DNA of 64,000 nucleotides from Vibrio tritonius (GCF_001547935.1 NZ_AP014636.1:1550001-1614000); one strand, 5' to 3'; positions 26,892-36,306 are shown, counted from the first letter of the stretch. The notes: generated by a model from the sequence alone, not told the origin. A program made the numbers and translations.

Positions 26892-26936
26892 CAGAATTTA
26901 GAGGTTCATCAGATAAATATACATCGAGGTTTTGTT

Positions 26937-28577
26937 ATGTCATCACGCCATTCTAATCTGCCCTTGTTGGAAAATTATTACCAACGCGTTCTAAAACTGG
27001 CACGATCTTCTCAATCTCCACTATTGGCAGATGGTTTAGATTGGTTAACCAAACAACCGGTTCAGTGGACTTATCCAGACGGTCACCAAGTTCCCATGAG
27101 TAACTTTGCTAGTCAGCAGAACTTTCTGCGCGGCTTAGTGGCACTTTCAACAATCACTGAAAATCCTAGCTACCAAACGCAAGCAGATGAGATCACGGCA
27201 TATTTTCTCACTCATTACAGCGATGAAAAAAGTGGATTATTGCATTGGGGCGGGCACCGTTTTGTCCATTTAAACAACGGCAATATTGAAGGGCCAGCCT
27301 CTAAAGAGTGCGTTCATGAGCTCAAACACCATTTTCCGTTTTACGACCAACTGCATCGCATCGATAGTTCACTTACTGAGCGCTTTCTTAGTGGCTTTTG
27401 GGCAGCGCACGTGCTCGATTGGAACTGCTTAGACCTCAGTCGCCACGGTCAATACGGTGAGGAAGTAAAGGCAAATCCCTTTGATACTCATCAACCTCAT
27501 CCCGTAGTGGATCCGACACGCTGGCCTGAGCTGCCGGAAACCATTGGTCTTACCTTTGTAAACGCATCAACCGATCTTATATACGCGGCATGTCATTATT
27601 ATCGCTACACTGGTGATAAGCAGGCTCTGGCGTGGGCGAAACATCTCTATCATCAATTTGTATTGGCGCGACCAGCGGCAACAGGCATGCCGGTTTATCA
27701 ATTCTCTTCTCCTAAACAGCGTGAGCCGATTCCAGAAGACGATAACCTGACGTTTTCTTGGTTTGGTGACCGAGCCAAGCGTCAATTTGGCCCTGAATTT
27801 GGCGATATTGCACGGGAAGCAAATGTGCTATTTCGTGATAGCTGGCCAGTCGTCGTTGACAACCCGCTTGCGATTTTAGAGTGCGCCCGCATTGCCAAAG
27901 ATCCTGAATTAGCTCAATGGGCAATCGACGGAATTACCGCCTATTTTGCACACGCTTGGGATGAAGAACATAACGAAATCATTCCGATGTGGAACACGGG
28001 CCTAGATATGACCGGATATCAATTTCAGCGCGACGGTTACTACGGCAAAAAAGGCACCGTTTTGCAACGTACGCCAACCGACCCTGCTTATTTGTTGACA
28101 TTGGTGCGAGCAAGTCATCAAAGCGATGATCCCAAACTACGTCAACTGACCAGCGCCATGTTCCGTCGCTTTGGGCTGGGTGAACTGGACCCGCAAACAT
28201 TAAGCGTCACCAATGTCGCTCACGACACAACCATTGCCTCGGCTTATTTGTTGCTCGCACTGATTGAGCTAGCACTTGCCAATCAGGATCAACAATTATT
28301 GTGTCTATGCGATCGAATTGGAGACAATTTAATCAAAGCGCATTATCATGACGGCGCGTTCCGCCCAAGTGCCTCACATCGATTCGTTCGCCTGGATGAT
28401 CCTGTCCCCTACGCCCTGTTAGCACTGGAAGCAGCCCATCTTCACTGTTATTCACAATTACCGGTGGCGATATCCAAAGGCGGCTATTTACATGGTGAAG
28501 TGCAAATTCATCATGAGATAAAAACAGTTTACGACTACGATGTTATTTATAACCGAACCGATAGCGAACCAGCCTAA
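26937..28577 (+). CDS. pelW: PelW, cytoplasmic PL2 pectate disaccharide-lyase
   Basis: A 546-residue lyase of family PL2, no signal peptide, so cytoplasmic. It matches PelW of soft-rot bacteria in length and in stretches such as WTYPDGHQVPMSNFASQQNF, GPASKECVHELKHHFPFYD and FVNASTDLIYA. PelW removes unsaturated digalacturonate from short oligogalacturonides imported by TogMNAB. The ATG at 26937 follows ATCGAGGTTTTGTT; a longer frame from 26787 would encode 50 residues inside the repeat element and is rejected. Confidence 0.9.
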   Translation: MSSRHSNLPLLENYYQRVLKLARSSQSPLLADGLDWLTKQPVQWTYPDGHQVPMSNFASQQNFLRGLVALSTITENPSYQTQADEITAYFLTHYSDEKSGLLHWGGHRFVHLNNGNIEGPASKECVHELKHHFPFYDQLHRIDSSLTERFLSGFWAAHVLDWNCLDLSRHGQYGEEVKANPFDTHQPHPVVDPTRWPELPETIGLTFVNASTDLIYAACHYYRYTGDKQALAWAKHLYHQFVLARPAATGMPVYQFSSPKQREPIPEDDNLTFSWFGDRAKRQFGPEFGDIAREANVLFRDSWPVVVDNPLAILECARIAKDPELAQWAIDGITAYFAHAWDEEHNEIIPMWNTGLDMTGYQFQRDGYYGKKGTVLQRTPTDPAYLLTLVRASHQSDDPKLRQLTSAMFRRFGLGELDPQTLSVTNVAHDTTIASAYLLLALIELALANQDQQLLCLCDRIGDNLIKAHYHDGAFRPSASHRFVRLDDPVPYALLALEAAHLHCYSQLPVAISKGGYLHGEVQIHHEIKTVYDYDVIYNRTDSEPA

Positions 28578-28619
28578 CCTATGAAGTACCTCTTTGCTCT
28601 TCACATCTAGCTAAGGGCT

Positions 28620-28659
28620 TCATCAGACAGATCATTTTCGCAAATTCGTTAGGTCTGAT
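28620..28659 (+). promoter_or_regulatory. Inverted repeat in the leader of the MATE gene
   Basis: CATCAGAC and GTCTGATG form an 8-bp stem with a loop of about 24 nt, ending right at the GGAGG ribosome site of the TTG start. It could limit translation by pairing next to the ribosome site. Confidence 0.35.
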
Positions 28660-28668
28660 GGAGGTACT

Positions 28669-30156
28669 TTGTTTAAATTTCCACGTTTTGGTAAGCCAGC
28701 CCATTCGTCCGCCACTGCATCCAAAGCAGCGCTGGTTCACGCCGTAGTGACTCGCTGGCAAGAGCGCCCAAGGCTACGCCACCGTTCCAAAGTGCTGCTG
28801 TGTCGTAGCATTATTCCTTTTACATGGCCTATTGTTATTGAACTTACTTGCGTAGTGCTGATGAGCATCATCAGCACTGTTTTAGTGAGTCACATTGGCG
28901 CAGCAGAAACCGCAGCAGTAGGAATTAGCGATAGCGTTACTTATCTCATTATCTCTTTACTAACGGCTACGGAATTAGGTGGGTCAGTGTTAATTGCTCA
29001 AGCTTTTGGCCGCCGAAAACGTGAAAAGGCATTAGATATAGCGATTCAGGCAATGAACCTCAACGTGGTGATCAGTATTACGACCTGTGTGTTCATTTTT
29101 CTGTTTATTAGCCCAATCCTCAATATCATTGCCATGGGCGCTGATCATCATGTTATCGAACTCTCTGCCCTCTATTTAAAAACCATCGCATTCAGTTATC
29201 CAGCATTGGCAATCGTGCTTGCTGGCAGTGGGGTGTTACGTGCCGTAGGTAACTCCCGTTCACCCGCCATGAGCAACATTTTGATGAATATTCTCAACAT
29301 ACTCTTTAGTTATCCGCTTATCTACGGCATTCCATACTGGGGTTGGGAGGGGCTCGGCCTCTTTGGCGCTGGTATTGGGGTAACTGCGGCGCGTTGGGTC
29401 GGAGCGATGATGATACTCGCCGTGCTGGCACACAACAGTATTTTGCGTGTCAAACTGAGTGATTATCGCCAATCATTTCAACACGCAACCTTATGGGAGA
29501 TCCTAGGTATTGGGATTCCGGCCAGTGTTGAATCGCTCATGTTCAATGTGGGCAAACTCATCACCCAAATTATGGTAGCAGGCATGGGTACCGTAGTCAT
29601 GGCCGGAAATGTCATTACCTTTTCCATACTATTGTTCGTTAATATTCCAGGAAATGCCCTAGCCATGGCTGGTACGGTGTTAATCGGTAAACGCTTAGGA
29701 CAAGATAAAACTCGTCTCGCGAAATTGGAAATGCGGCTCATTTTATGGACAGCAACCTGCTTACTTGTCACCCTAGCCATCATCTCTATCCCCTTTGCGC
29801 GGCAAATCGCCCAAATTTATACCAGTGATCCTAGGGTCATCGATGTGGTTGCCAACTTGATTTATCTTAATGCCATCATGATGCCAGTGTGGGCAGCCTC
29901 CTTTGTATTACCTTCTACCTTTAAAGGCGCCAAAGATGTGCGTTATAGCATGTGGACCGCCATCGCTAGCATGTGGGGTTGTCGGATTGTATTTGGCTAT
30001 GTACTTGGCATCCATTTCAACATGAACGTATACGGCATCTGGCTCGGAATGTTTGCCGATTGGTGGTTGAGAGCTGCACTGTATGCATATCGGATGATAA
30101 CTGATAAATGGCTAACTATTTACCAGAAAAATAAATTGCTAGAGGAATCACGTTAA
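28669..30156 (+). CDS. MATE-family efflux transporter
   Basis: A 495-residue 12-segment MATE (NorM-like) antiporter: PFTWPIVIELTCVVLMSIISTV opens the first half and GIPASVESLMFNVGKL the second. MATE pumps export cationic compounds or metabolites using Na+ or H+. The start is TTG at 28669, after GGAGGTAC; no upstream ATG exists and the next internal ATG would cut the first membrane segment. The N-terminal 40 residues are basic and unusual. A direct role in pectin use is not evident; it may export toxic by-products. Confidence 0.8.
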   Translation: MFKFPRFGKPAHSSATASKAALVHAVVTRWQERPRLRHRSKVLLCRSIIPFTWPIVIELTCVVLMSIISTVLVSHIGAAETAAVGISDSVTYLIISLLTATELGGSVLIAQAFGRRKREKALDIAIQAMNLNVVISITTCVFIFLFISPILNIIAMGADHHVIELSALYLKTIAFSYPALAIVLAGSGVLRAVGNSRSPAMSNILMNILNILFSYPLIYGIPYWGWEGLGLFGAGIGVTAARWVGAMMILAVLAHNSILRVKLSDYRQSFQHATLWEILGIGIPASVESLMFNVGKLITQIMVAGMGTVVMAGNVITFSILLFVNIPGNALAMAGTVLIGKRLGQDKTRLAKLEMRLILWTATCLLVTLAIISIPFARQIAQIYTSDPRVIDVVANLIYLNAIMMPVWAASFVLPSTFKGAKDVRYSMWTAIASMWGCRIVFGYVLGIHFNMNVYGIWLGMFADWWLRAALYAYRMITDKWLTIYQKNKLLEESR

Positions 30157-30230
30157 ACGGCATCGTCCATTTCTCCCTCAACTATTCTCAGGCACAATAA
30201 ATTTTGTGTCTGAGGACAAATACGTTGAAT

Positions 30231-30490
30231 ATACCCAAGTAACCTCAAGATGCGGTTTCAGCGAGAATGTATTCGCTCATAGGCAAGGCACCGATTTGAA
30301 TACATAGTGATTCTACGTAGAAAATCGGTAACGCAGCATAGGAGCGAATACAACTCGCCCCTTGGAAGCTCATCAACAAGCCCATTTCTGCGCCCAATGA
30401 CGTTGAAAGGGAATATTCCTTCCGTCATTGAGCTTGACCTGTGCTCGTTGATGAAGCTCTGAAGTCTGCATCTTGAGGTCATTTGGGTAT
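30231..30490 (+). repeat. MITE-like repeat, full copy 1
   Basis: A 260-bp element with terminal inverted repeats ATACCCAAGTAACCTCAAG and its near complement CTTGAGGTCATTTGGGTAT. The interior contains several smaller inverted repeats (for example GATTTGAATACA / GTAGAAAATC segments) and no ORF. Flanks give TATACCC...GGGTATA, suggesting a TA target. Confidence 0.85.
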
Positions 30491-30691
30491 AAACCCTTTC
30501 TTTTTATTGTAAATTCAGCGTTATGCAGCATATTTACAACAAAATACCAACCATTTTTTAACCATCAACTCCTCATCACAACAAACCTGCACATAGGTAT
30601 CTTAAACAACGCCTAGATCGCGTTTTCTCGTCTAAAAGACAACAACAAGTTTCGTGAAAGTAATCACATTCCGATAGAAAAAATAAAAAAT

Positions 30692-30704
30692 GAACCGTTG
30701 TTTC
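30692..30704 (+). promoter_or_regulatory. KdgR-like operator upstream of the symporter-ogl pair
   Basis: Core GAACC-GTT-GTTTC, one mismatch from the perfect GAAAC/GTTTC palindrome, with AATAAAAAAT and GATTTG flanks. It lies about 80 bp before the ATG of the symporter gene. Confidence 0.6.
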
Positions 30705-30760
30705 GATTTGTATCACAGATAAGCACGTTTCATAAAAATATACTTCCATTCAAATAAATT

Positions 30761-30773
30761 AAAACACTGTTTC
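30761..30773 (+). promoter_or_regulatory. Second KdgR-like site at the symporter ribosome site
   Basis: Core AAAAC-ACT-GTTTC directly beside the ribosome site (GAGG, 30774-30777). A repressor here would block transcript elongation or initiation. A further half-site GTTTCAT lies at 30727. Confidence 0.45.
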
Positions 30774-30784
30774 GAGGTTTGGGT

Positions 30785-32548
30785 ATGGAATATGATTATT
30801 TAGTCATTGTCGGCTATTTTTGCCTGATGGTGGCAATCAGTATGCTTTTCAAAAAGATGGCCAGTAAAAGCACCAGTGATTACTTCCGCGGGGGCGGTAA
30901 AATGCTGTGGTGGATGGTAGGTGCTACTGCATTTATGACACAGTTTTCTGCATGGACATTCACTGGCGCAGCAGGTAAAGCGTTCAGCTCTGGTTTTGAA
31001 ATTTTAGGTGTATTTATCGGCAACATGGTGGCGTACGCCGCAGCCTATTTCTACTTTGCTCGCCGCTATCGTAATATGCGGGTTGATACTCCTACCGAAG
31101 CCGTACGTCGTCGTTTTGGTCATGGCAACGAACAGTTTTTTACTTGGGTAATTATCCCGCTCAGTATTTTAAATGCCGGCGTGTGGTTGAATGGCTTAGG
31201 GGTATTCGCCTCTGCTGTATTTGGTACCGACATCAACCTTACTATCTGGATCACAGGTATTGCAGTATTGCTAGTGTCACTCATTAGTGGGGCATGGGGT
31301 GTCGTTGCATCTGACTTTATTCAGTCTCTCGTTGTCGCGGTTATTTCTATCGCTTGTGCAGGTGTGGCGCTATTTGTGATTGGCGGTCCTGGTGAAATCG
31401 TCACTAAATTCCCTGGTGGTTTCTTCGTTGGTCCAGACATGAACTACCCACTGCTTATCGTTGGTTCATTCCTGTTTTTCATCGTTAAACAGTTGCAAAG
31501 TATCAACAACATGCAGGAATCCTATCGTTTCCTAAACGCAAAAGATTCCAAAAATGCATCAAAAGCAGCACTGCTTGCTTTAGGTATGATGTTCATCGGT
31601 GCCATGATTTGGTTCATCCCACCTTGGGCACTACGTATTATGGATCCTAATGCCGCAGCAGCTTACGCAAGTCTAGGTAAAAAAGCAGGTGATGCAGTTT
31701 ACTTGGTGTTCGCTCGTGATTACATGCCTACAGGCACCGTTGGCCTACTAATGGCAGGCCTATTTGCCGCAACCATGTCTTCAATGGACTCAGCTCTAAA
31801 CCGTAACTCAGGTATCTTTGTTCGTAGTTTTTATGCACCGATTGTACGCCGTGGTAAAGCAACAGATAAAGAACAGCTTCGCATGGGGATGTTCGCTAGT
31901 ATCATCAATGGTTTCTTAGTTATTCTGTGTGCTCAGTTCTACGTATCACTACGCGGATTAAGCTTGTTCGATTTGATGATGCAGGTTGCCACTCTACTGC
32001 AATCACCAATTTTGGTACCACTATTCTTGGCTATCTTGATTCGCAAAACGCCAAAATGGGCACCATGGGCAACAGTGGTATTCGGTCTATGTGTATCGCT
32101 AATGGTGGTTAACGTTTGGACTCCAGAAGTTGTTGGTGGCTGGTTTGGCATGGAACATCTTACTGGCCGTGAATCTAGCGACATGAAGATCATGATCACT
32201 ATTGCCGCTCACTTGATTTTGACCATCGGTTTCTTCCTATGCACCACTTTGTTCTACAAAGAAGAAAACGACCCATACAAAGAGCAGACTGCAGAGTTCT
32301 TTAAAGACCTCAATACTGAATGTATTGAAGAAGAAGGACAAGATGTGGTCGACCGTCAACAACGCAATAAACTTGGCACCTTGGTTATGTACATGGCAGG
32401 TGGTTTGGTTCTGATGGTGTTGATTCCTAACCCAATGTGGGGCCGCCTACTCTTCTTAGGCTGTTCAGCTGCGATATTCTTGGTTGGCTTTGCCTTGCGA
32501 CGCAGTGCTAATGTCGGTCTAGTCAATCAAAAAGTGGTGACAAATTAA
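30785..32548 (+). CDS. SSS-family sodium:solute symporter, probable oligogalacturonide uptake
   Basis: A 587-residue transporter of the sodium:solute symporter family with 13 or more membrane segments. Visible landmarks are SDYFRGGGKMLWWMVGAT near the N-terminus, SLISGAWGVVASDFIQ, and the sodium-site region TVGLLMAGLFAATMSSMDSALNRNSGI. The ATG at 30785 after CGAGGTTTGGGT is chosen; the TTG at 30779 adds two residues. It is followed by ogl, and KdgR-like sites precede it, so the solute is probably a short unsaturated oligogalacturonide; that is inference. Confidence 0.85.
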   Translation: MEYDYLVIVGYFCLMVAISMLFKKMASKSTSDYFRGGGKMLWWMVGATAFMTQFSAWTFTGAAGKAFSSGFEILGVFIGNMVAYAAAYFYFARRYRNMRVDTPTEAVRRRFGHGNEQFFTWVIIPLSILNAGVWLNGLGVFASAVFGTDINLTIWITGIAVLLVSLISGAWGVVASDFIQSLVVAVISIACAGVALFVIGGPGEIVTKFPGGFFVGPDMNYPLLIVGSFLFFIVKQLQSINNMQESYRFLNAKDSKNASKAALLALGMMFIGAMIWFIPPWALRIMDPNAAAAYASLGKKAGDAVYLVFARDYMPTGTVGLLMAGLFAATMSSMDSALNRNSGIFVRSFYAPIVRRGKATDKEQLRMGMFASIINGFLVILCAQFYVSLRGLSLFDLMMQVATLLQSPILVPLFLAILIRKTPKWAPWATVVFGLCVSLMVVNVWTPEVVGGWFGMEHLTGRESSDMKIMITIAAHLILTIGFFLCTTLFYKEENDPYKEQTAEFFKDLNTECIEEEGQDVVDRQQRNKLGTLVMYMAGGLVLMVLIPNPMWGRLLFLGCSAAIFLVGFALRRSANVGLVNQKVVTN

Positions 32549-32665
32549 TGTAATTCTATGTGTCGCGCTCGATCCTCCCCCTCAGGAGCGTGGCACATTT
32601 TCCAAAATTTTACCGAATATGATGAGAGTGAGCTTACAAGCTTACTCATTGAAAGGAGACAGATT

Positions 32666-33829
32666 ATGGCTAAAGGCGACGTAGTACAGTTGCATTTTGA
32701 AAGTTTCACCGACAGTGATACTCAAGTAAAAGTAACTCGTTTAACCCCTACCGATGTTATTTGTCACCGTAATTATTTCTACCAAAAATGTTTCACCCAA
32801 GATGGTACTAAATTGCTGTTTGCCGGCGATTTTGATGGCAACCGTAACTACTATTTGCTCGATTTAAAAACACAACAGGCTCGTCAACTTACTGAAGGTA
32901 AAGGTGATAACACCTTCGGTGGTTTCCTCTCTACTGACGAACAGTCTCTGTTTTATGTAAAAAATGAATTAAACCTAATGAAGGTCGACCTTAACAGTCT
33001 TGAAGAGAAGGTCATCTACACGGTTGATGAACAATGGAAAGGTTACGGCACTTGGGTTGCTAACTCAGAATGTACCAAGTTAGTTGGCATTGAAATTTTG
33101 AAAAGCTGCTGGAAACCTTTGACCGACTGGAAAAAATTCCACGAATTTTTCTACACCAATCCAACATGTCGTTTGATCAAAGTCGATATTAACAGTGGTG
33201 AATTAGCAGTCATTCATCAAGCCGACACATGGCTCGGCCACCCAATTTATCGCCCATTTGACGACTCAACCATCGGCTTTTGCCATGAAGGCCCACATGA
33301 TCTTGTTGATGCACGTATGTGGTTGGTTAATGAAGATGGCAGCAATGTGCGCAAAGTAAAAACCCATGCACCGGGTGAATCTTGTACTCATGAGTTTTGG
33401 GTGCCAGATGGTAGCGCAATGGCGTATGTTTCTTATTTCAAAGGTCAAGCTGGACGCGTTATTTATAAAGCGAATCCAGACACTCTAGAAAATGAAAAAG
33501 TGATGGAAATGCCACCTTGTTCTCACCTAATGAGTAACTACGATGGCACATTGATGGTTGGCGACGGTTGTGACACACCAGTCGATGTAGCTGATGATGC
33601 AAGCTACAGTATTGAAAACGACCCATTCTTGTACGTGCTCAATACTAAGAATAAAACTTTTGCCAAATTAGCAAAACACAACACTTCTTGGGAAGTGCTT
33701 GATGGTGACCGTCAAATCACTCACCCACACCCATCATTCACTCCGGATGATCACGGTGTCTTATTCACTAGCGACTTTGAAGGTGTCCCAGCACTTTATA
33801 TTGCTGAGGTTCCTGCAGAACTCCGATAG
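32666..33829 (+). CDS. ogl: Ogl, oligogalacturonate lyase (PL22)
   Basis: A 387-residue cytoplasmic seven-bladed beta-propeller lyase of family PL22, the same length as soft-rot Ogl. It converts unsaturated digalacturonate into two unsaturated monomers for KdgF. Metal-binding and catalytic histidines are in GHPIYRPFDDSTIGFCHEGPHD, ESCTHEFW and THPHPSFTPDD. The ATG at 32666 after GAAAGGAGACAGATT is clear; the upstream in-frame extension is untypical. It follows the symporter by 117 bp and ends at a terminator. Confidence 0.93.
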   Translation: MAKGDVVQLHFESFTDSDTQVKVTRLTPTDVICHRNYFYQKCFTQDGTKLLFAGDFDGNRNYYLLDLKTQQARQLTEGKGDNTFGGFLSTDEQSLFYVKNELNLMKVDLNSLEEKVIYTVDEQWKGYGTWVANSECTKLVGIEILKSCWKPLTDWKKFHEFFYTNPTCRLIKVDINSGELAVIHQADTWLGHPIYRPFDDSTIGFCHEGPHDLVDARMWLVNEDGSNVRKVKTHAPGESCTHEFWVPDGSAMAYVSYFKGQAGRVIYKANPDTLENEKVMEMPPCSHLMSNYDGTLMVGDGCDTPVDVADDASYSIENDPFLYVLNTKNKTFAKLAKHNTSWEVLDGDRQITHPHPSFTPDDHGVLFTSDFEGVPALYIAEVPAELR

Positions 33830-33849
33830 TACTGTTCAGTCTATCATTT

Positions 33850-33882
33850 CGCCCTTAGTTACCCCACTAAGGGCGCTTTTTT
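33850..33882 (+). terminator. Terminator of ogl
   Basis: A 10-bp stem CGCCCTTAGT / ACTAAGGGCG, 6-nt loop, then six T. Confidence 0.92.
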
Positions 33883-33912
33883 ATCTGCCGTCATTTTATT
33901 TTTTCTGTAAAT

Positions 33913-34176
33913 ATACCCAAGTAACCTCAAGATGCTGTTTCAGCGAGAATGTATTCGCTCATAGGCAAGGCACCGATTTGAATACATAGTTATTCTACGT
34001 AGAAAATCGGTAACGCAGCATAGGAGCGAATACAACTCGCCCTTTGGGAGCTCATCAACAAGCCCATTTCTGCGCCCAATGACGTTGAAAGGGAATAACT
34101 ATTCCTGCCGTCATTGAGCTTGAGCTGTGCTCGTTGATGAAGCTCTGAAGTCTGCATCTTGAGGTCATTTGGGTAT
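33913..34176 (+). repeat. MITE-like repeat, full copy 2
   Basis: 264-bp full-length copy with both terminal inverted repeats, between the ogl terminator and ppiC. It differs from copy 1 by scattered substitutions and a few extra bases at the GGGAATA-ACTATTCC hairpin. It fills most of this 427-bp gene-free gap. Confidence 0.85.
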
Positions 34177-34256
34177 AGATACGCTTTATCGTGATCCTAT
34201 TTTAATAAATAGACGTCTTTTCAACTCATTGCGTTTAATACATCAAACTCAATTAA

Positions 34257-34535
34257 TTAAGTGCGATACAGAACTTTAACCACGTGCCAGCCAAATTTGG
34301 TTTTCACCAATTGAGGGGTCAAAAGCGGCCCACTAAAACACGCCTTATCAAATGGAGGCACCATTTGGCCACGGCGAAACTCCCCTAAATCACCACCGCG
34401 TTTACCCGATGGACACTGGGAGTATTTTTTAGCCAAAACTTGAAATTTTGCGCCTTTTTTCAATTGGTTGATGATATCTTCGGCCTGTTCTTTATGCTTA
34501 ACCAAGATATGCACCGCTGCCGCTGTAGATGCCAT
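34257..34535 (-). CDS. ppiC: PpiC, parvulin-type peptidyl-prolyl isomerase
   Basis: A 92-residue cytoplasmic parvulin, single domain: [15 protein letters not shown] with the first active-site histidine, [19 protein letters not shown], and the C-terminal [16 protein letters not shown] with the second histidine. The ATG at 34535 ([13 protein letters not shown]) matches the usual 93-residue length; a longer frame to 34595 is not typical. It catalyses proline isomerisation in protein folding. Confidence 0.93.
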   Translation of the reverse strand: MASTAAAVHILVKHKEQAEDIINQLKKGAKFQVLAKKYSQCPSGKRGGDLGEFRRGQMVPPFDKACFSGPLLTPQLVKTKFGWHVVKVLYRT

Positions 34536-34749
34536 GTTTGCTCTCATCTGTGTAAAAAAGTGGCCTAGTTTACCCAAACCGTACAGGGAATGCACCTAAC
34601 GAGGATCACTCAGCCCAAATTAACCATTGTTAGTATTTCCTTAACGAGATCAATAAAATCGTCAATAAAGAAAGTTAATTCCCCTTCAACCATTGCTGTA
34701 ATATGGAATTCAGTTAATATAGTTCATAATATGTATACCACTTTAAGTA

Positions 34750-35688
34750 ATGTTATCGACTATGGCTAAAACGATCAGTAAGGCAAACCAATCGCAAGGT
34801 ATGCTGATGTTCACTCTGAACATGCAAAAGCAGCTATTTGCGATCGGCACCCTGAAGGTAAGGGAAATTATTCCTTACATGCCAATGACCCAAATTCCTT
34901 ATTCACATCACAATGTGGTCGGAACGGTGACTTTCCGAGATATGACAGTACCGGTCATTGATATGGCTGCTGCCATTGGATTTCGTCGCATCGACCCGAG
35001 TGAATATAAAGACTGCTACCTCATTGTTACAGACTGTCTGCGCACAGTAGTGGCATTTATGGTGCGTAGTATCGAAAAAATTATTGAGTGTAACTGGCGT
35101 TCTATTGAAGCAGCGCCCGCAACTACCGGTAAAAACGTGTTTGTTACCGGCATCACTCATTTTGAAGAACATATTGTTCAGCTTCTTGACGTCGAACTTT
35201 TGTTATCCAAAATCTATCCGCAGTATGAATCCACTAAGGTGCCTATGTTAACTGACGTGGAACGTGAACGTCTTAAAGCACTGAATATCATGCTCGTGGA
35301 TGACTCATCGATCGCACGTAAGCAGCTGGCTGATGCATTAGACCGTATCAATATCGGCTATCAAGTATGTAACAACGGTGCGGAAGCCCTCGAAATGATG
35401 CGTGAAGCAGCGAGCCAAGGCAAAGCCATTGATCTTCTGGTGAGCGATATTGAGATGCCTGGATTAGACGGCTACGAGCTGGCCTTCGAAGTCCAAAGTG
35501 CCAATGAGCTGCACCATGCTTACATCATTTTGCATACTTCGCTTTCCAGCGAGATCTGTGTTGATCGCGCCCATCAGGTAGGTGCAAACGAAGCACTCGA
35601 AAAATTCAACGCTACAGAGCTTATTGAGGCCATGTTACGCGGAGCGAAGAAAATCGAAAGTAGCCAATTGAGTGAAGCGGTAGCCTAA
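34750..35688 (+). CDS. cheV: CheV, CheW-receiver chemotaxis coupling protein
   Basis: A 312-residue fusion of a CheW domain (about 15-165; FAIGTLKVREIIPYMPMTQIP, VVGTVTFRDMTVPVIDMA) and a CheY-like receiver (about 180-300) with the acidic pair and phosphorylation aspartate in IMLVDDSSIARKQLA and LLVSDIEMPGLDGYELA, and lysine in LEKFNATE. CheV links receptors to CheA and adapts by phosphorylation. ATG at 34750 or 34762 are both possible; neither has a strong ribosome site. Confidence 0.9.
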   Translation: MLSTMAKTISKANQSQGMLMFTLNMQKQLFAIGTLKVREIIPYMPMTQIPYSHHNVVGTVTFRDMTVPVIDMAAAIGFRRIDPSEYKDCYLIVTDCLRTVVAFMVRSIEKIIECNWRSIEAAPATTGKNVFVTGITHFEEHIVQLLDVELLLSKIYPQYESTKVPMLTDVERERLKALNIMLVDDSSIARKQLADALDRINIGYQVCNNGAEALEMMREAASQGKAIDLLVSDIEMPGLDGYELAFEVQSANELHHAYIILHTSLSSEICVDRAHQVGANEALEKFNATELIEAMLRGAKKIESSQLSEAVA

Positions 35689-35737
35689 TTATTTTTCGCC
35701 ACCGTCTGCCACTCTTGAATATTACTGACCATTTTAT

Positions 35738-35763
35738 ATAGCCAAGTAACTTCATTTGGGTAC
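35738..35763. repeat. Remnant: fused ends of the MITE-like repeat
   Basis: TATAGCCAAGTAACTTCATT followed by TGGGTAC joins the left terminus (CCAAGTAAC) directly to the right terminus (TCATTTGGGTA) with the whole interior missing. Confidence 0.6.
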
Positions 35764-35770
35764 AAAATAA

Positions 35771-35801
35771 AAGCCTTACTTTACAGTAAGGCTTTTTTTG
35801 T
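35771..35801 (+). terminator. Terminator between cheV and the MarR gene
   Basis: A 10-bp stem AAGCCTTACT / AGTAAGGCTT with loop TTAC, T-run on the right and A-rich sequence on the left, serving both convergent genes. Confidence 0.9.
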
Positions 35802-35817
35802 GAACTTTGAAACGCGC

Positions 35818-36306
35818 TTAGTTAGCTTCGAATTTATTCAACCATGTGGAGAGTTCACTATCAATGTTCACTAGCTGCGCTTGGGAAAAGCAATCCATCA
35901 AGTTGGCTTGTTGTTGTACGTAAGCATCGATGACTCCATTGATTATCTCTAAGCCAGCATCAGTTAACACCACTTCAACGCTGCGCCTATCCGTCTCACT
36001 ATGCTGACGGATTATGAACTGCTTACCTTCAAGTTTATCCAAACGATTGGTCATAGCTCCTGATGTCAGCATCATTGAATTAAGCAAATCTGAAGGTGTC
36101 ATTCGATACGGTGCTCCAGAGCGTCGCAACGTCATTAACACATCGAACTCCCCCATCAGCAACCCATGTTCTTTTAGCCATTGAGCTATGTGGGTTTCTA
36201 AGTGTTTAGTTAAGCGAATTAATCGCCCTAAAATTCCCATCGGTAATGTATTTAAGTCGGGAAATTCTTCGGCCCATTGGCGGCGAATAATGTCTATTGC
36301 ATCCAT
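35818..36306 (-). CDS. MarR-family transcriptional regulator
   Basis: A 162-residue winged-helix regulator: LLMGEFDVLMTLRRSGAPYR, then recognition helix TSGAMTNRLDKLEGKQFI and wing RQHSETDRRSVEVVLT. The ATG at 36306 (MDAIDIIRRQW) is like related proteins; an ATG 11 codons upstream at 36339 is the alternative. It is divergent from an EamA exporter gene, with direct repeats in between that may be its operators, so it probably represses both. Confidence 0.85.
   Translation of the reverse strand: MDAIDIIRRQWAEEFPDLNTLPMGILGRLIRLTKHLETHIAQWLKEHGLLMGEFDVLMTLRRSGAPYRMTPSDLLNSMMLTSGAMTNRLDKLEGKQFIIRQHSETDRRSVEVVLTDAGLEIINGVIDAYVQQQANLMDCFSQAQLVNIDSELSTWLNKFEAN

Larger units (their letters stand above)
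30157..30784. other. 628-bp gene-free region: repeat element and symporter promoter
   Basis: Contains the full MITE-like copy at 30231-30490, then about 290 bp of AT-rich sequence with two KdgR-like sites before the SSS symporter gene. No coding sequence seen. Confidence 0.7.

Noticed and set aside
26787..26936. N-terminal extension of pelW by 50 codons
   Set aside because: These codons lie inside the repeat element, and a good ribosome site and ATG follow at 26937 at the start of the PL2 domain.
30231..30490. Short minus-strand ORF within the repeat element
   Set aside because: Equivalent short frames appear by chance in other copies with different lengths; no conserved protein is encoded.
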